Shown: positions 56,677-64,000 of the stretch, in pieces | How the letters are laid out: the number at the start of each line of letters is the position of its first letter | Numbering within the stretch: the stretch's first letter is position 1 | Origin: an uncultured Eubacteriales bacterium | GTDB lineage: Bacteria; Bacillota; Clostridia; Peptostreptococcales; Anaerovoracaceae | Direction: 5' to 3' | Assembly: GCA_902775345.1 (NCBI GenBank) | Contig: CACYLW010000013.1 | Span: forward strand, 81,570-145,569 | Length of the DNA: 64,000 nucleotides | Notes under the pieces: model-generated | What the model saw: only the letters and a program-made list of their open reading frames with translations | The model's database searches: none | Told to the model about the DNA's origin: nothing | Made by a program: the position numbers and the translations under genes

Positions 56677-58446
56677 ATGAAGAAAGAAATCGTCGAGTTA
56701 AGAAAACTAATGACGGAAAAGGGAATCGACGCGTATTTTGTGCCTTCGGGAGATTTTCACGGATCAGAGTACGTGAATGCGTTTTTCAGAACACGGGCGT
56801 TTCTGAGCGGCTTTACGGGGTCGGCAGGAGAACTGCTTGTAACTTCTGAAGGGGCATGGCTCTGGACTGACGGAAGATACTTCCTTCAGGCATCGAAGCA
56901 GCTTCAGGGCAGCGGCATCGAACTCATGAAGATGGGAGAAGAAGGGGTTCCTTCCGTAGCGGATTTTCTAAGGGAACTGGCCGATGCATCAGACAAGGAT
57001 TACGTGATCGGTTTTGACGGAAGGGTAGTATCATCCAAATTCAGCAAGGCGCTTTCGGAGAAGCTCAGAGGATCTGATACAAACATCGTATTCAGCATAG
57101 AGAATGACCTCGGTGGCAGAGTTTGGAAGGACAGACCTGAGATAGTACCGAGCAAGGTCTGGGATCTTCCTGTCAGCTCAGCCGGCGTTGATACAGCCGA
57201 CAAGATCGAAGCGATAAGAGCTGAAATGAAGAATGAGGGGGCTGACTGCCTGCTCATCACCGATCTGATGGAGTCCGCGTGGATCCTTAATCTCCGTGCT
57301 GATGATGTTCTCTATACTCCGGTATTCTTCTCGTTTATTCTTCTGACATGCGATGAGGTAAAACTCTATGTGATGGACGGGACCATTGCAGACGGACTGC
57401 CTGAAAGACTCTCGTTTGTCGAAGTAAGAGCGTATGAAGATATATATAAAGATATCGCATCCCTGCCTGCCGGAAGCACGTTATGGCTGGATCCTGCCAC
57501 ATGCAACTGCGCTTTGTATGGCTCCGTGCCTGAGACAGTCAGCAAGCACGAGGCACTGACTCCTGCGGCTCTGATGAAGATGATCAAAAATGAAGCAGAG
57601 ATAAAGGGCATGAAGCGAGCCCACGTACTTGACGGCGTGGCGGTCACAAAGTTCATAAAATGGCTGAAAGAGACGTCAGAAACCGTGCAGAAAACAGAAA
57701 TCAGCGCCTCTGAGAAGCTTAAGGAACTGAGACTAAGCGAGCCGGAGTGCTTTGACCTGTCGTTCGAGACCATAGCGGGATACGGACCAAACGGAGCTAT
57801 TATCCACTACTCTCCGACACCCGGGACGGACGCTGAGGTGAAGCCTGAAGGATTCCTTCTCGTAGATTCAGGCGGGCAGTACATCGGCGGAACAACCGAT
57901 ATAACAAGGACCATAGCGGTCGGCCCGCTGAGTGAGAAGATGATTGAGGACTACACATACGTATTAAAGGCACATCTGGCCATGGCAATGTTCAGGCTCG
58001 CTCCGGGGATGGACGGTGTCGAGATAGACGAGGCGGCAAGGGCAGAGATGAGCCCTGCAGGCCTTGATTTCAACCACGGCATTTCGCATGGCGTAGGACA
58101 TGTGCTGAGCGTTCATGAGGGACCTAACGGAATACGGAAAGGATTCTCTGCATATCCTCTTAAGGCGGGCATGATCATGTCCAATGAGCCGGGTGCATAT
58201 ATCGAAGGCGGATTCGGCGTAAGGATAGAGAACCTTGTTCTTTTCAAGGAAGACGAAGAAGGATTTATTGTTAATGAGCCGATCACATGTGTTCCTTATG
58301 AGAGAAGGGCGATCAGGAAGGATCTTCTCACGGATGATCAGCTCAGATATGTCAATGACTATCACAGGTGGGTAAGAGAGACACTTACTCCGCTCCTCGA
58401 CAGTGAAACAGCAGCGTGGCTTGCTGCCGAAACCGCGGAGTTATAA
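56677..58446 (+). CDS. Xaa-Pro aminopeptidase (long aminopeptidase P, M24B)
   Basis: 589 residues, the three-domain long form seen in Firmicutes and eukaryotes: two creatinase-like domains (WTDGRYFLQASKQL; LRADDVLYTPVFFSF) and the pita-bread metallopeptidase. Metal ligands: two Asp in VDSGGQYIGGTTDITRT, His in GISHGVGHVLSVHEGP, Glu in SNEPGAYIEGGFGVRIEN. It removes N-terminal residues before proline. The start at 56677 has AAGG 12 bases upstream. Confidence 0.94.
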   Translation: MKKEIVELRKLMTEKGIDAYFVPSGDFHGSEYVNAFFRTRAFLSGFTGSAGELLVTSEGAWLWTDGRYFLQASKQLQGSGIELMKMGEEGVPSVADFLRELADASDKDYVIGFDGRVVSSKFSKALSEKLRGSDTNIVFSIENDLGGRVWKDRPEIVPSKVWDLPVSSAGVDTADKIEAIRAEMKNEGADCLLITDLMESAWILNLRADDVLYTPVFFSFILLTCDEVKLYVMDGTIADGLPERLSFVEVRAYEDIYKDIASLPAGSTLWLDPATCNCALYGSVPETVSKHEALTPAALMKMIKNEAEIKGMKRAHVLDGVAVTKFIKWLKETSETVQKTEISASEKLKELRLSEPECFDLSFETIAGYGPNGAIIHYSPTPGTDAEVKPEGFLLVDSGGQYIGGTTDITRTIAVGPLSEKMIEDYTYVLKAHLAMAMFRLAPGMDGVEIDEAARAEMSPAGLDFNHGISHGVGHVLSVHEGPNGIRKGFSAYPLKAGMIMSNEPGAYIEGGFGVRIENLVLFKEDEEGFIVNEPITCVPYERRAIRKDLLTDDQLRYVNDYHRWVRETLTPLLDSETAAWLAAETAEL

Positions 58447-58462
58447 AACGGTTACAATAAAT

Positions 58463-58499
58463 ACACGCTTCCGTGCACCATGCAGGAAGCGTGTTTTTT
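58463..58499. terminator. Terminator between aminopeptidase P and the S66 peptidase
   Basis: ACACGCTTCC (58463-58472) pairs with GGAAGCGTGT (58485-58494), followed by six T on the plus strand. Confidence 0.85.
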
Positions 58500-59525
58500 C
58501 TATTTCAATTCCATTGTGAGTTCGGCATATCCGTTTTCGAATTCCAGATGACCGACCGCACCATTTACAATGGTGAATGAAGGCCTTGTATGTCCGATGT
58601 CAGCATTCCAGATGACAGGGACATCCAGCTCTCCGAATACCCTTTCGAGCTGTTCCAGATAATCATCGTCAGTTGCGTCTCCCGTGAAGCATGTTCTTCC
58701 GAATATTACAGCCTTCGCATTCTCAAAGAGACCCATCTGCTTCAGCCTGTTCATGGAATACATCAGTCCCATCGGCGTGAGCTCGAAGTTGTCGAAAAAC
58801 CAGATGAGGCCGTCGTCCTTGTATCGCTCAGCGAACCCGTTGAGATCGATATACGGCGTGCCTATAACTTCATCTATGACATCTATGCATCCGCCGATAA
58901 GTCTTCCGGTGACATCAAGTACATCTTCTTCAAACAGTTCTTTTTCTTCGGGATCTCCCCTGAAAAGAAGCCACTCCACAGGAGCGTCCATTTCATACTC
59001 TTCGGTCTCTTCGTTGTATCCCATGGAATTGTACAGCTCATATGAATGCTGCACCGGCATGTCGCCGAAAATCACTGAAAGAGCATTGAAGTGGAATTCG
59101 TGGAGAGGTCTCCAGTCCCACGCTCCCGCATTGACACCATAGATGGAAGCAATGTCGAAAACCGTGGTGAGCAGCATCTCGATTGCTGTAGGATCCGAAT
59201 AACCGGAGAACCATTTAGGATTGTTCCTGACGATATCCCAGTCTATGTAAGGAAGCATTTCAACAGTATAATCCCCGCCTGACGCGCAGAACACCATGTC
59301 TATATCCTCATCGGCGAACAGTTCGTTAAACTCGGAACCTCTTACTTCAGCAGGCGCGGAAGGGCAGTCCTCACTGGTTACGCTCTCCGTTTCGCAAGGT
59401 ATAAGACCTGTCTGCTCAAGTATCTCGAGCGACATGTCGAAAGAGTCCAGCTTACAGCCGACACCGGAACTCGGCGCACAAATTCCTACATAAGATCCTT
59501 CTTGTGGAAATTCAGGGTAGATCAT
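58500..59525 (-). CDS. S66 family peptidase (LD-carboxypeptidase/MccF-like)
   Basis: 341 residues. YVGICAPSSG starts the fold, GYSDPTAIEM holds the nucleophile Ser, GGCIDVIDEVIGTPY the middle motif, and DIGHTRPSFTIVNG the catalytic His. The family uses a Ser-Glu-His triad; the segment usually FLE(E/D) reads WFFDNFE, so the Glu seems replaced by Asp. It may cut L,D bonds in muropeptides or, like MccF, inactivate peptide antibiotics. No signal peptide, so cytosolic. Confidence 0.86.
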   Translation of the reverse strand: MIYPEFPQEGSYVGICAPSSGVGCKLDSFDMSLEILEQTGLIPCETESVTSEDCPSAPAEVRGSEFNELFADEDIDMVFCASGGDYTVEMLPYIDWDIVRNNPKWFSGYSDPTAIEMLLTTVFDIASIYGVNAGAWDWRPLHEFHFNALSVIFGDMPVQHSYELYNSMGYNEETEEYEMDAPVEWLLFRGDPEEKELFEEDVLDVTGRLIGGCIDVIDEVIGTPYIDLNGFAERYKDDGLIWFFDNFELTPMGLMYSMNRLKQMGLFENAKAVIFGRTCFTGDATDDDYLEQLERVFGELDVPVIWNADIGHTRPSFTIVNGAVGHLEFENGYAELTMELK

Positions 59526-59811
59526 CGATCAATTCTCCGTTTCTGTATGTTATTTTCCGGCATCTTTGTATAGGGATGCCGGAACTACGGAGACCATTAT
59601 AGCACGATTGTCCTCGTTCGTAATAAAAAACATGATCTCAAAAGCAGTATGAATGACCTGATGGGGCGGGATTTGATACCGGTGATCAATGTTTTCGTTA
59701 AAATATTGTCATGACCAACAAATATTTCTGAATCATTAAATTCGGCTTAATGTTGAATTCCAAACTTTAATACGCGCTAAACGCAAAATAATTATTAAAC
59801 AAAGTAAATCA

Positions 59812-59840
59812 TTGCCAGAATTATAACAATAAGGTAAAAT
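59812..59840 (+). promoter_or_regulatory. Promoter of the hydrogenase operon
   Basis: TTGCCA (59812-59817), 17 bases, TAAAAT (59835-59840). The interval 59526-59939 is otherwise A/T rich and gene-free. The predicted leader of about 93 bases holds GGAGG at 59852-59856 followed by ATG-CAT-TGA (59866-59874) and a dyad AATGC...GCATT, which could affect translation of hydC. Confidence 0.6.
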
Positions 59841-59939
59841 AGTTGTGAATGGAGGAAGCACTGAATGCATTGAAATTTCAGGCATTAATCCCCATTAAGT
59901 TTGTAGGAATTAGATAAAGTATAAAGGAGGCACTAGCAG

Positions 59940-60428
59940 ATGAAAGTATCGAGCGTTCCTTTTAAGGGAACTAAAGATCAGGAAGCCAAACTGCTCGAAG
60001 TGATCGCCAAGTACAAAGGCCAGAAGGGAGCCCTGATGCCTATCATGCAGGAGGCACAGAATATTTACGGATATCTTCCTTACCAGGTACAGAAGATCAT
60101 TTCCGATGAGACTGGTATTCCTATCGAAAAGATTTACGGTGTAGCTACTTTCTATGCGCAGTTCTCGATGTCGCCTAAGGGCAAGTATATCGTATCGGTA
60201 TGTCTCGGTACGGCTTGCTACGTTAAGGGCGCGGGCAAGGTTCTCGAAGAAGTTGAGGCTAAGCTCGGAATCGGCGACGGAGAATGCACCCCGGACGGCA
60301 AGTTCTCACTCGAAGTTTGCCGCTGCGTAGGCGCATGCGGACTGGCACCTGTTATGATCGTTGCTGGAGATGTATATGGTAAGATGACCCCTGACAGAGT
60401 TGGCGGCATCCTTGCGAAATACGAATAA
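59940..60428 (+). CDS. hydC: NADH-linked hydrogenase subunit HydC (NuoE-like)
   Basis: 162 residues with the thioredoxin-like [2Fe-2S] fold of NuoE: helical N-terminus (ALMPIMQEAQNIYGYLP), then CLGTACYVKG and CRCVGACGLAP giving the four cysteines. It passes electrons between the flavin subunit and the rest of the enzyme. AAAGGAGG lies before the ATG. hydB and hydA follow at 20 and 15 bases. Confidence 0.93.
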   Translation: MKVSSVPFKGTKDQEAKLLEVIAKYKGQKGALMPIMQEAQNIYGYLPYQVQKIISDETGIPIEKIYGVATFYAQFSMSPKGKYIVSVCLGTACYVKGAGKVLEEVEAKLGIGDGECTPDGKFSLEVCRCVGACGLAPVMIVAGDVYGKMTPDRVGGILAKYE

Positions 60429-60448
60429 CGCATAATGGAGGGCAAGTC

Positions 60449-62326
60449 ATGAAAACACTGCAAGAAATAAAAGATATCAGGGCGGCAAAGTGCGGTCAGG
60501 TCGACATCAGATTCAATCCTGACACTGCTGAAGAAGCCGTCAAGACCTACGTCCTCGTTTGCGGAGGTACAGGCTGCCAGTCGAACCACAGCGTTGAAGT
60601 CATGGACGAACTCAACAAGCTGATCGATGCTGCCGGCAAGAAGGACGAGATCCAGATCATCCAGACAGGCTGCCAGGGACTCTGCGCTAAGGGACCTATC
60701 ATGGTAGTCCATCCCGGAAACATCTTCTATCAGGAAGTTAAGCCTGATATGGTAGAGCGCATCTTCAATGAGCACATCCTCGGCGGAACACCTGTTGACG
60801 AATATCTCATGGTAGAGGAACTCCCGAACGGAGAGAAGATCCACTATGTTGATTCGCCGTTCTATAAAGACCAGCTGAGAATGGCTCTCCGCAACTGCGG
60901 TAAGATCGACCCTGAAGATATCGATGAGTACATCGCAAGAGACGGATACATGGCTCTCGCCAAGGCTCTGCTCGAGATGACTCCTGACGATGTAATCAAG
61001 GAAGTCGTTGATTCGGGACTCAGAGGCCGTGGAGGCGGCGGATTCCCGACCGGTAAAAAGTGGATGTTCGCATCCGCAAACAGAGGAAAAGTCCAGAAGT
61101 TCGTAGCCTGCAACGCCGACGAAGGTGACCCGGGCGCATTCATGGACAGATCCATCCTCGAAGGTGACCCGCATTCGATACTCGAAGCTATGGCTATTGC
61201 CGGCTACGCTATCGGAGCAACACAGGGCTACATCTACGTAAGAGCTGAGTATCCTATCGCTGTTGACAGACTGAAGATCGCTCTCGATCAGGCAAGAGAT
61301 TACGGCGTACTCGGCAAGAACATCTTCGGTTCAGGATTCGACTTCGACGTTGATCTCAGACTCGGAGCAGGAGCGTTCGTATGCGGCGAAGAAACAGCTC
61401 TGATGACCTCGATCGAGGGCAACAGAGGCGAGCCTCGTCCACGTCCTCCATTCCCTGCAGTAAAGGGTCTGTTCGCTCAGCCAACAGTACTCAACAACGT
61501 AGAGACTTACGCAAACATCCCTCAGATCATCCTCAACGGCGCAAGCTGGTTCAACCAGTACGGCACTGAGACATCAAAGGGAACAAAGGTATTCGCTCTC
61601 GGCGGTAAGGTAAACAACACAGGTCTCGTAGAGGTTCCTATGGGAGCTACCCTGAGACAGGTAGTAGAAGAGATCGGCGGCGGAGTTCCTAACGGAAAGA
61701 AGTTCAAGGCTGCTCAGACTGGCGGACCTTCCGGCGGATGCATCCCTGCTAAGTCATACGATGTTCCTATCGACTATGAATCACTCAAGGCTATCGGCTC
61801 CATGATGGGATCCGGCGGAATGATCGTACTCGACGAGGACAACTGCATGGTAGATATCGCTAAGTTCTACCTCGGATTCACAGTAAGCGAGTCCTGCGGA
61901 AAGTGCACACCATGCCGTATCGGTACAAAGCGCATGCTCGAGATCCTCGAGAAGATCTCAGCAGGCAGAGGAGAGATCGAAGACCTCGACAAACTCGATG
62001 AGCTGGCTCACTACATCCAGGCAAACGCTCTTTGCGGCCTTGGTCAGACAGCACCTAACCCGATCCTCTCGACAATAGAGCACTTCAGAGACGAGTACGA
62101 AGCACACATCATCGACAAGAGATGTCCGGCAGGAGTCTGCAAGGCACTGCTCAACTACGTCATCGATCCTGAGAAGTGCAAGGGCTGCACAAAGTGTGCC
62201 CGCAACTGCCCGGTCGGCGCTATTTCAGGCGCTGTCAAGCAGCCACACGTTATTGACTCGGCTAAATGCATCAAGTGCGGTGCCTGCATGGAGAACTGCG
62301 CATTCGGTGCAATAAGCAGAAAGTAA
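60449..62326 (+). CDS. hydB: NADH-linked hydrogenase subunit HydB (NuoF-like)
   Basis: 625 residues: an N-terminal thioredoxin-like [2Fe-2S] domain (CGGTGCQSN, GCQGLC), the NuoF core with GLRGRGGGGFPTGKKW (NADH and FMN) and SCGKCTPCRIGTKRM (4Fe-4S), then a C-terminal ferredoxin domain CKGCTKCARNCPVGAI and CIKCGACMENCAFGAI. It oxidises NADH and in bifurcating enzymes splits electrons with ferredoxin. The architecture matches HydB of trimeric HydABC. Confidence 0.94.
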   Translation: MKTLQEIKDIRAAKCGQVDIRFNPDTAEEAVKTYVLVCGGTGCQSNHSVEVMDELNKLIDAAGKKDEIQIIQTGCQGLCAKGPIMVVHPGNIFYQEVKPDMVERIFNEHILGGTPVDEYLMVEELPNGEKIHYVDSPFYKDQLRMALRNCGKIDPEDIDEYIARDGYMALAKALLEMTPDDVIKEVVDSGLRGRGGGGFPTGKKWMFASANRGKVQKFVACNADEGDPGAFMDRSILEGDPHSILEAMAIAGYAIGATQGYIYVRAEYPIAVDRLKIALDQARDYGVLGKNIFGSGFDFDVDLRLGAGAFVCGEETALMTSIEGNRGEPRPRPPFPAVKGLFAQPTVLNNVETYANIPQIILNGASWFNQYGTETSKGTKVFALGGKVNNTGLVEVPMGATLRQVVEEIGGGVPNGKKFKAAQTGGPSGGCIPAKSYDVPIDYESLKAIGSMMGSGGMIVLDEDNCMVDIAKFYLGFTVSESCGKCTPCRIGTKRMLEILEKISAGRGEIEDLDKLDELAHYIQANALCGLGQTAPNPILSTIEHFRDEYEAHIIDKRCPAGVCKALLNYVIDPEKCKGCTKCARNCPVGAISGAVKQPHVIDSAKCIKCGACMENCAFGAISRK

Positions 62327-62341
62327 GGGGAGGTGAACACA

Positions 62342-64000
62342 ATGGCAGATATCAAAGTAACAGTTGATAATATTACTGTAACTGTTCCGGAAGGTTCCAC
62401 CCTGCTGGATGCAGCTCATAAGGCGGGCATCGACGTTCCTACATTATGCTATCTGAGAGGCATCAACGAGATAGGTGCCTGCAGAATGTGCGTATGTGAG
62501 GTAGTCGGAGCAAGAGCTCTTGTCGCTGCCTGCGTATACCCATGCACAGACGGTATGGTAGCATATACCAATACCGAGAAAATCAAAGACTACAGACGTA
62601 AAACTCTTCAGCTGATCCTGTCCGATCACGATCAGGACTGCCTCGGCTGCGTAAGATCCACAGACTGCGAACTTCAGGCTCTCTGCAAACGCTATGGCGT
62701 TGAGAAGACTGACTACTATGCAGGCGTAAAGAATGAATTCGCTATCGACGCTTCTTCGGCTTCGATCGTAAGAGACAACAACAAGTGCATCCTCTGCAGA
62801 AGATGTACAGCTGCATGCGAGAAGTATCAGAGCATCGGCGTTATCGGTGCCAATGACAGAGGATTCGCTACTCATATCGGCAGCGCATTCGAACTTCCTC
62901 TCGCAGAGACAAGCTGCGTAAACTGCGGACAGTGCATCGTTGCATGCCCGGTTGGCGCACTGCATGAAGTAGACGCTACACAGGCTGTCAAGGCTGCTCT
63001 CGCAGATCCTTCGAAGACAGTAGTTGTTCAGGCTGCTCCTTCCGTAAGAGTCGGACTCGGCGAATGCTTCGGCATGCCGATCGGCGCTGAGGTAGAAGGC
63101 AAGATGGCTGCAGGAATGAGAAGACTCGGATTCGACGCTGTATTCGACACCAACTTCTCGGCTGACCTCACTATCGTTGAGGAAGCAAACGAGCTTATCG
63201 AAAGAGTTACAAAGGGCGGAGTGCTTCCGATGATCACTTCCTGCTCGCCAGGATGGATCAAGTTCATCGAGCACTACTATCCTGAGCTCCTTCCTAATGT
63301 TTCGTCCTGCAAATCGCCGCAGCAGATGTTCGGCGGCGTAGTCAAGACATTCTGGGCTGAGAAGAAGGGCATCGATCCTAAGGATATCGTTTCCGTATCG
63401 ATCATGCCTTGCACAGCTAAGAAGTTCGAGTGCGGCAGAGACGACCAGTCTGCAGCAGGAGTTCCTGATGTAGATTACGCTCTGACAACAAGAGAACTCG
63501 GCAGACTTATCAACGAGGCCGGTATCGACTTCGTAAATCTGCCGGATGAGCCATATGATGATCCTCTGGGCGAGAGCACAGGCGCTGCTGTCATCTTCGG
63601 AGCGACAGGCGGAGTTATGGAAGCTGCTCTCAGAACAGCAGTTGAATGGATCACAGGACAGCAGCTCGGCAAGGATCTGCTCGAGTTCCAGGATGTTCGT
63701 GGTGTTGAAGGCGTGAAGGAAGCAAGCTACAAGGTCGGCGACCTCGAAGTAAGTGTAGCCGTAGCTTCCGGACTTGCTAACGCACGTAAAGTACTTGAAA
63801 TGGTCAAGTCAGGTGAGAAGAACTACACATTCATCGAAATCATGGCTTGCCCGGGCGGATGCGTAAACGGCGGCGGACAGCCACACGTTCCATCCAAGAT
63901 CAAGAACTTCATCGATGTTCGTGAAGTAAGAGCTAAGGGTCTGTATGACCTCGATGCTGCAAGACCTCTGAGAAGATCTCATGAGAATCCAAGCATCAAG
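62342..64000 (+). CDS. hydA: [FeFe]-hydrogenase catalytic subunit HydA (3' end outside window)
   Basis: 553 residues to the window edge, without a stop. N-terminal [2Fe-2S] domain (GACRMCVCEV), the His-ligated cluster (SDHDQDCLGCVRSTDC), two [4Fe-4S] (CILCRRCTAAC; CVNCGQCIVACP), then the H-cluster: TSCSPGW, MPCTAKKFE, MACPGGCVNGGGQP. It reduces protons to H2. In the first motif the residue after the ligand Cys is Ser, where Clostridium pasteurianus CpI has the proton-relay Cys. The last visible residues (RRSHENPSIK) lie close to the usual C-terminus. Confidence 0.96.
   Translation, partial: MADIKVTVDNITVTVPEGSTLLDAAHKAGIDVPTLCYLRGINEIGACRMCVCEVVGARALVAACVYPCTDGMVAYTNTEKIKDYRRKTLQLILSDHDQDCLGCVRSTDCELQALCKRYGVEKTDYYAGVKNEFAIDASSASIVRDNNKCILCRRCTAACEKYQSIGVIGANDRGFATHIGSAFELPLAETSCVNCGQCIVACPVGALHEVDATQAVKAALADPSKTVVVQAAPSVRVGLGECFGMPIGAEVEGKMAAGMRRLGFDAVFDTNFSADLTIVEEANELIERVTKGGVLPMITSCSPGWIKFIEHYYPELLPNVSSCKSPQQMFGGVVKTFWAEKKGIDPKDIVSVSIMPCTAKKFECGRDDQSAAGVPDVDYALTTRELGRLINEAGIDFVNLPDEPYDDPLGESTGAAVIFGATGGVMEAALRTAVEWITGQQLGKDLLEFQDVRGVEGVKEASYKVGDLEVSVAVASGLANARKVLEMVKSGEKNYTFIEIMACPGGCVNGGGQPHVPSKIKNFIDVREVRAKGLYDLDAARPLRRSHENPSIK

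Noticed and set aside
59780-59805. Possible Rex (NADH sensor) site upstream of the hydrogenase operon
   Set aside because: Only one half resembles TTAACAA, with an extra base, and the partner half is absent.

Overview
The window reads as one continuous chromosomal segment of an anaerobic, low-to-moderate GC Firmicute, most likely class Clostridia. Supporting signs are strong GGAGG ribosome binding sites, ATGA/TAATG coupled genes, a selenocysteine insertion locus, pyruvate phosphate dikinase, a membrane pyrophosphatase, single-chain glycyl-tRNA synthetase and a trimeric NADH-linked [FeFe]-hydrogenase. The gene set resembles Anaerovoracaceae/Mogibacterium-type organisms, but that placement is an inference. 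No prophage, insertion sequence with an intact transposase, CRISPR array or rRNA is visible.

Layout. 1-675 is the 3' end of asd. 676-1332 has no convincing protein gene but contains a promoter and terminator on the minus strand around foldable sequence, a candidate structured RNA. 1333-6855 is a metabolic run: hypoxanthine-DNA glycosylase, an unknown protein, larE, udk, a lone LarC C-terminal domain, purine nucleoside phosphorylase, an HD hydrolase, a TSCPD protein and cysE. 6961-11053 is the selenocysteine locus (tRNA-Sec, selA, selB, a lipoprotein). 11076-14705 holds an Mrp/NBP35 ATPase and potABC. 14734-21486 holds folD, a small alarmone synthetase, valS, folC and glyA, with one-carbon metabolism as the common theme; glyA carries an apparent frameshift. 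21628-24366 is an operon of a small P-loop protein, an orphan DNA methyltransferase and a YitT membrane protein.

24423-28227 contains an RNase H-like exonuclease (minus), ychF, a candidate small RNA, lgt (minus) and six tRNAs (Met, Val, Asp, His, Gln, Cys). 28339-32333 has potD, a second yitT and a Na/Pi cotransporter (minus). 32556-34673 is an Rrf2-iscS-iscU iron-sulfur operon with a visible operator-like dyad in its promoter. 34930-38023 is RDD protein, a degenerate PyrK-like flavoprotein and the NAD(P)HX repair enzyme Nnr. 38094-46747 is the Firmicute block rpsU, yqeY, phoH, ybeY, era, recO, DUF4342, glyS, ppdK. 47117-49234 is a K+-dependent type pyrophosphatase.

49400-59525 holds an SDR and acyltransferase pair, kup, galM, pgi (minus), a long aminopeptidase P and an S66 peptidase (minus). 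59940-64000 is the start of an electron-bifurcating type hydrogenase operon (hydC, hydB, hydA), with hydA running off the window end.

The genes suggest an amino-acid or sugar fermenting anaerobe that handles pyrophosphate (PpdK, HppA), recycles NADH through hydrogen production, uses selenium and imports polyamines. The least ordinary signals are the minus-strand structured RNA at 757-1104, the self-contained small transcription unit at 26641-26759, the PyrK-like protein that has lost half its cluster ligands next to Nnr, the LarE/LarC2 remnant pathway and the glyA frameshift.
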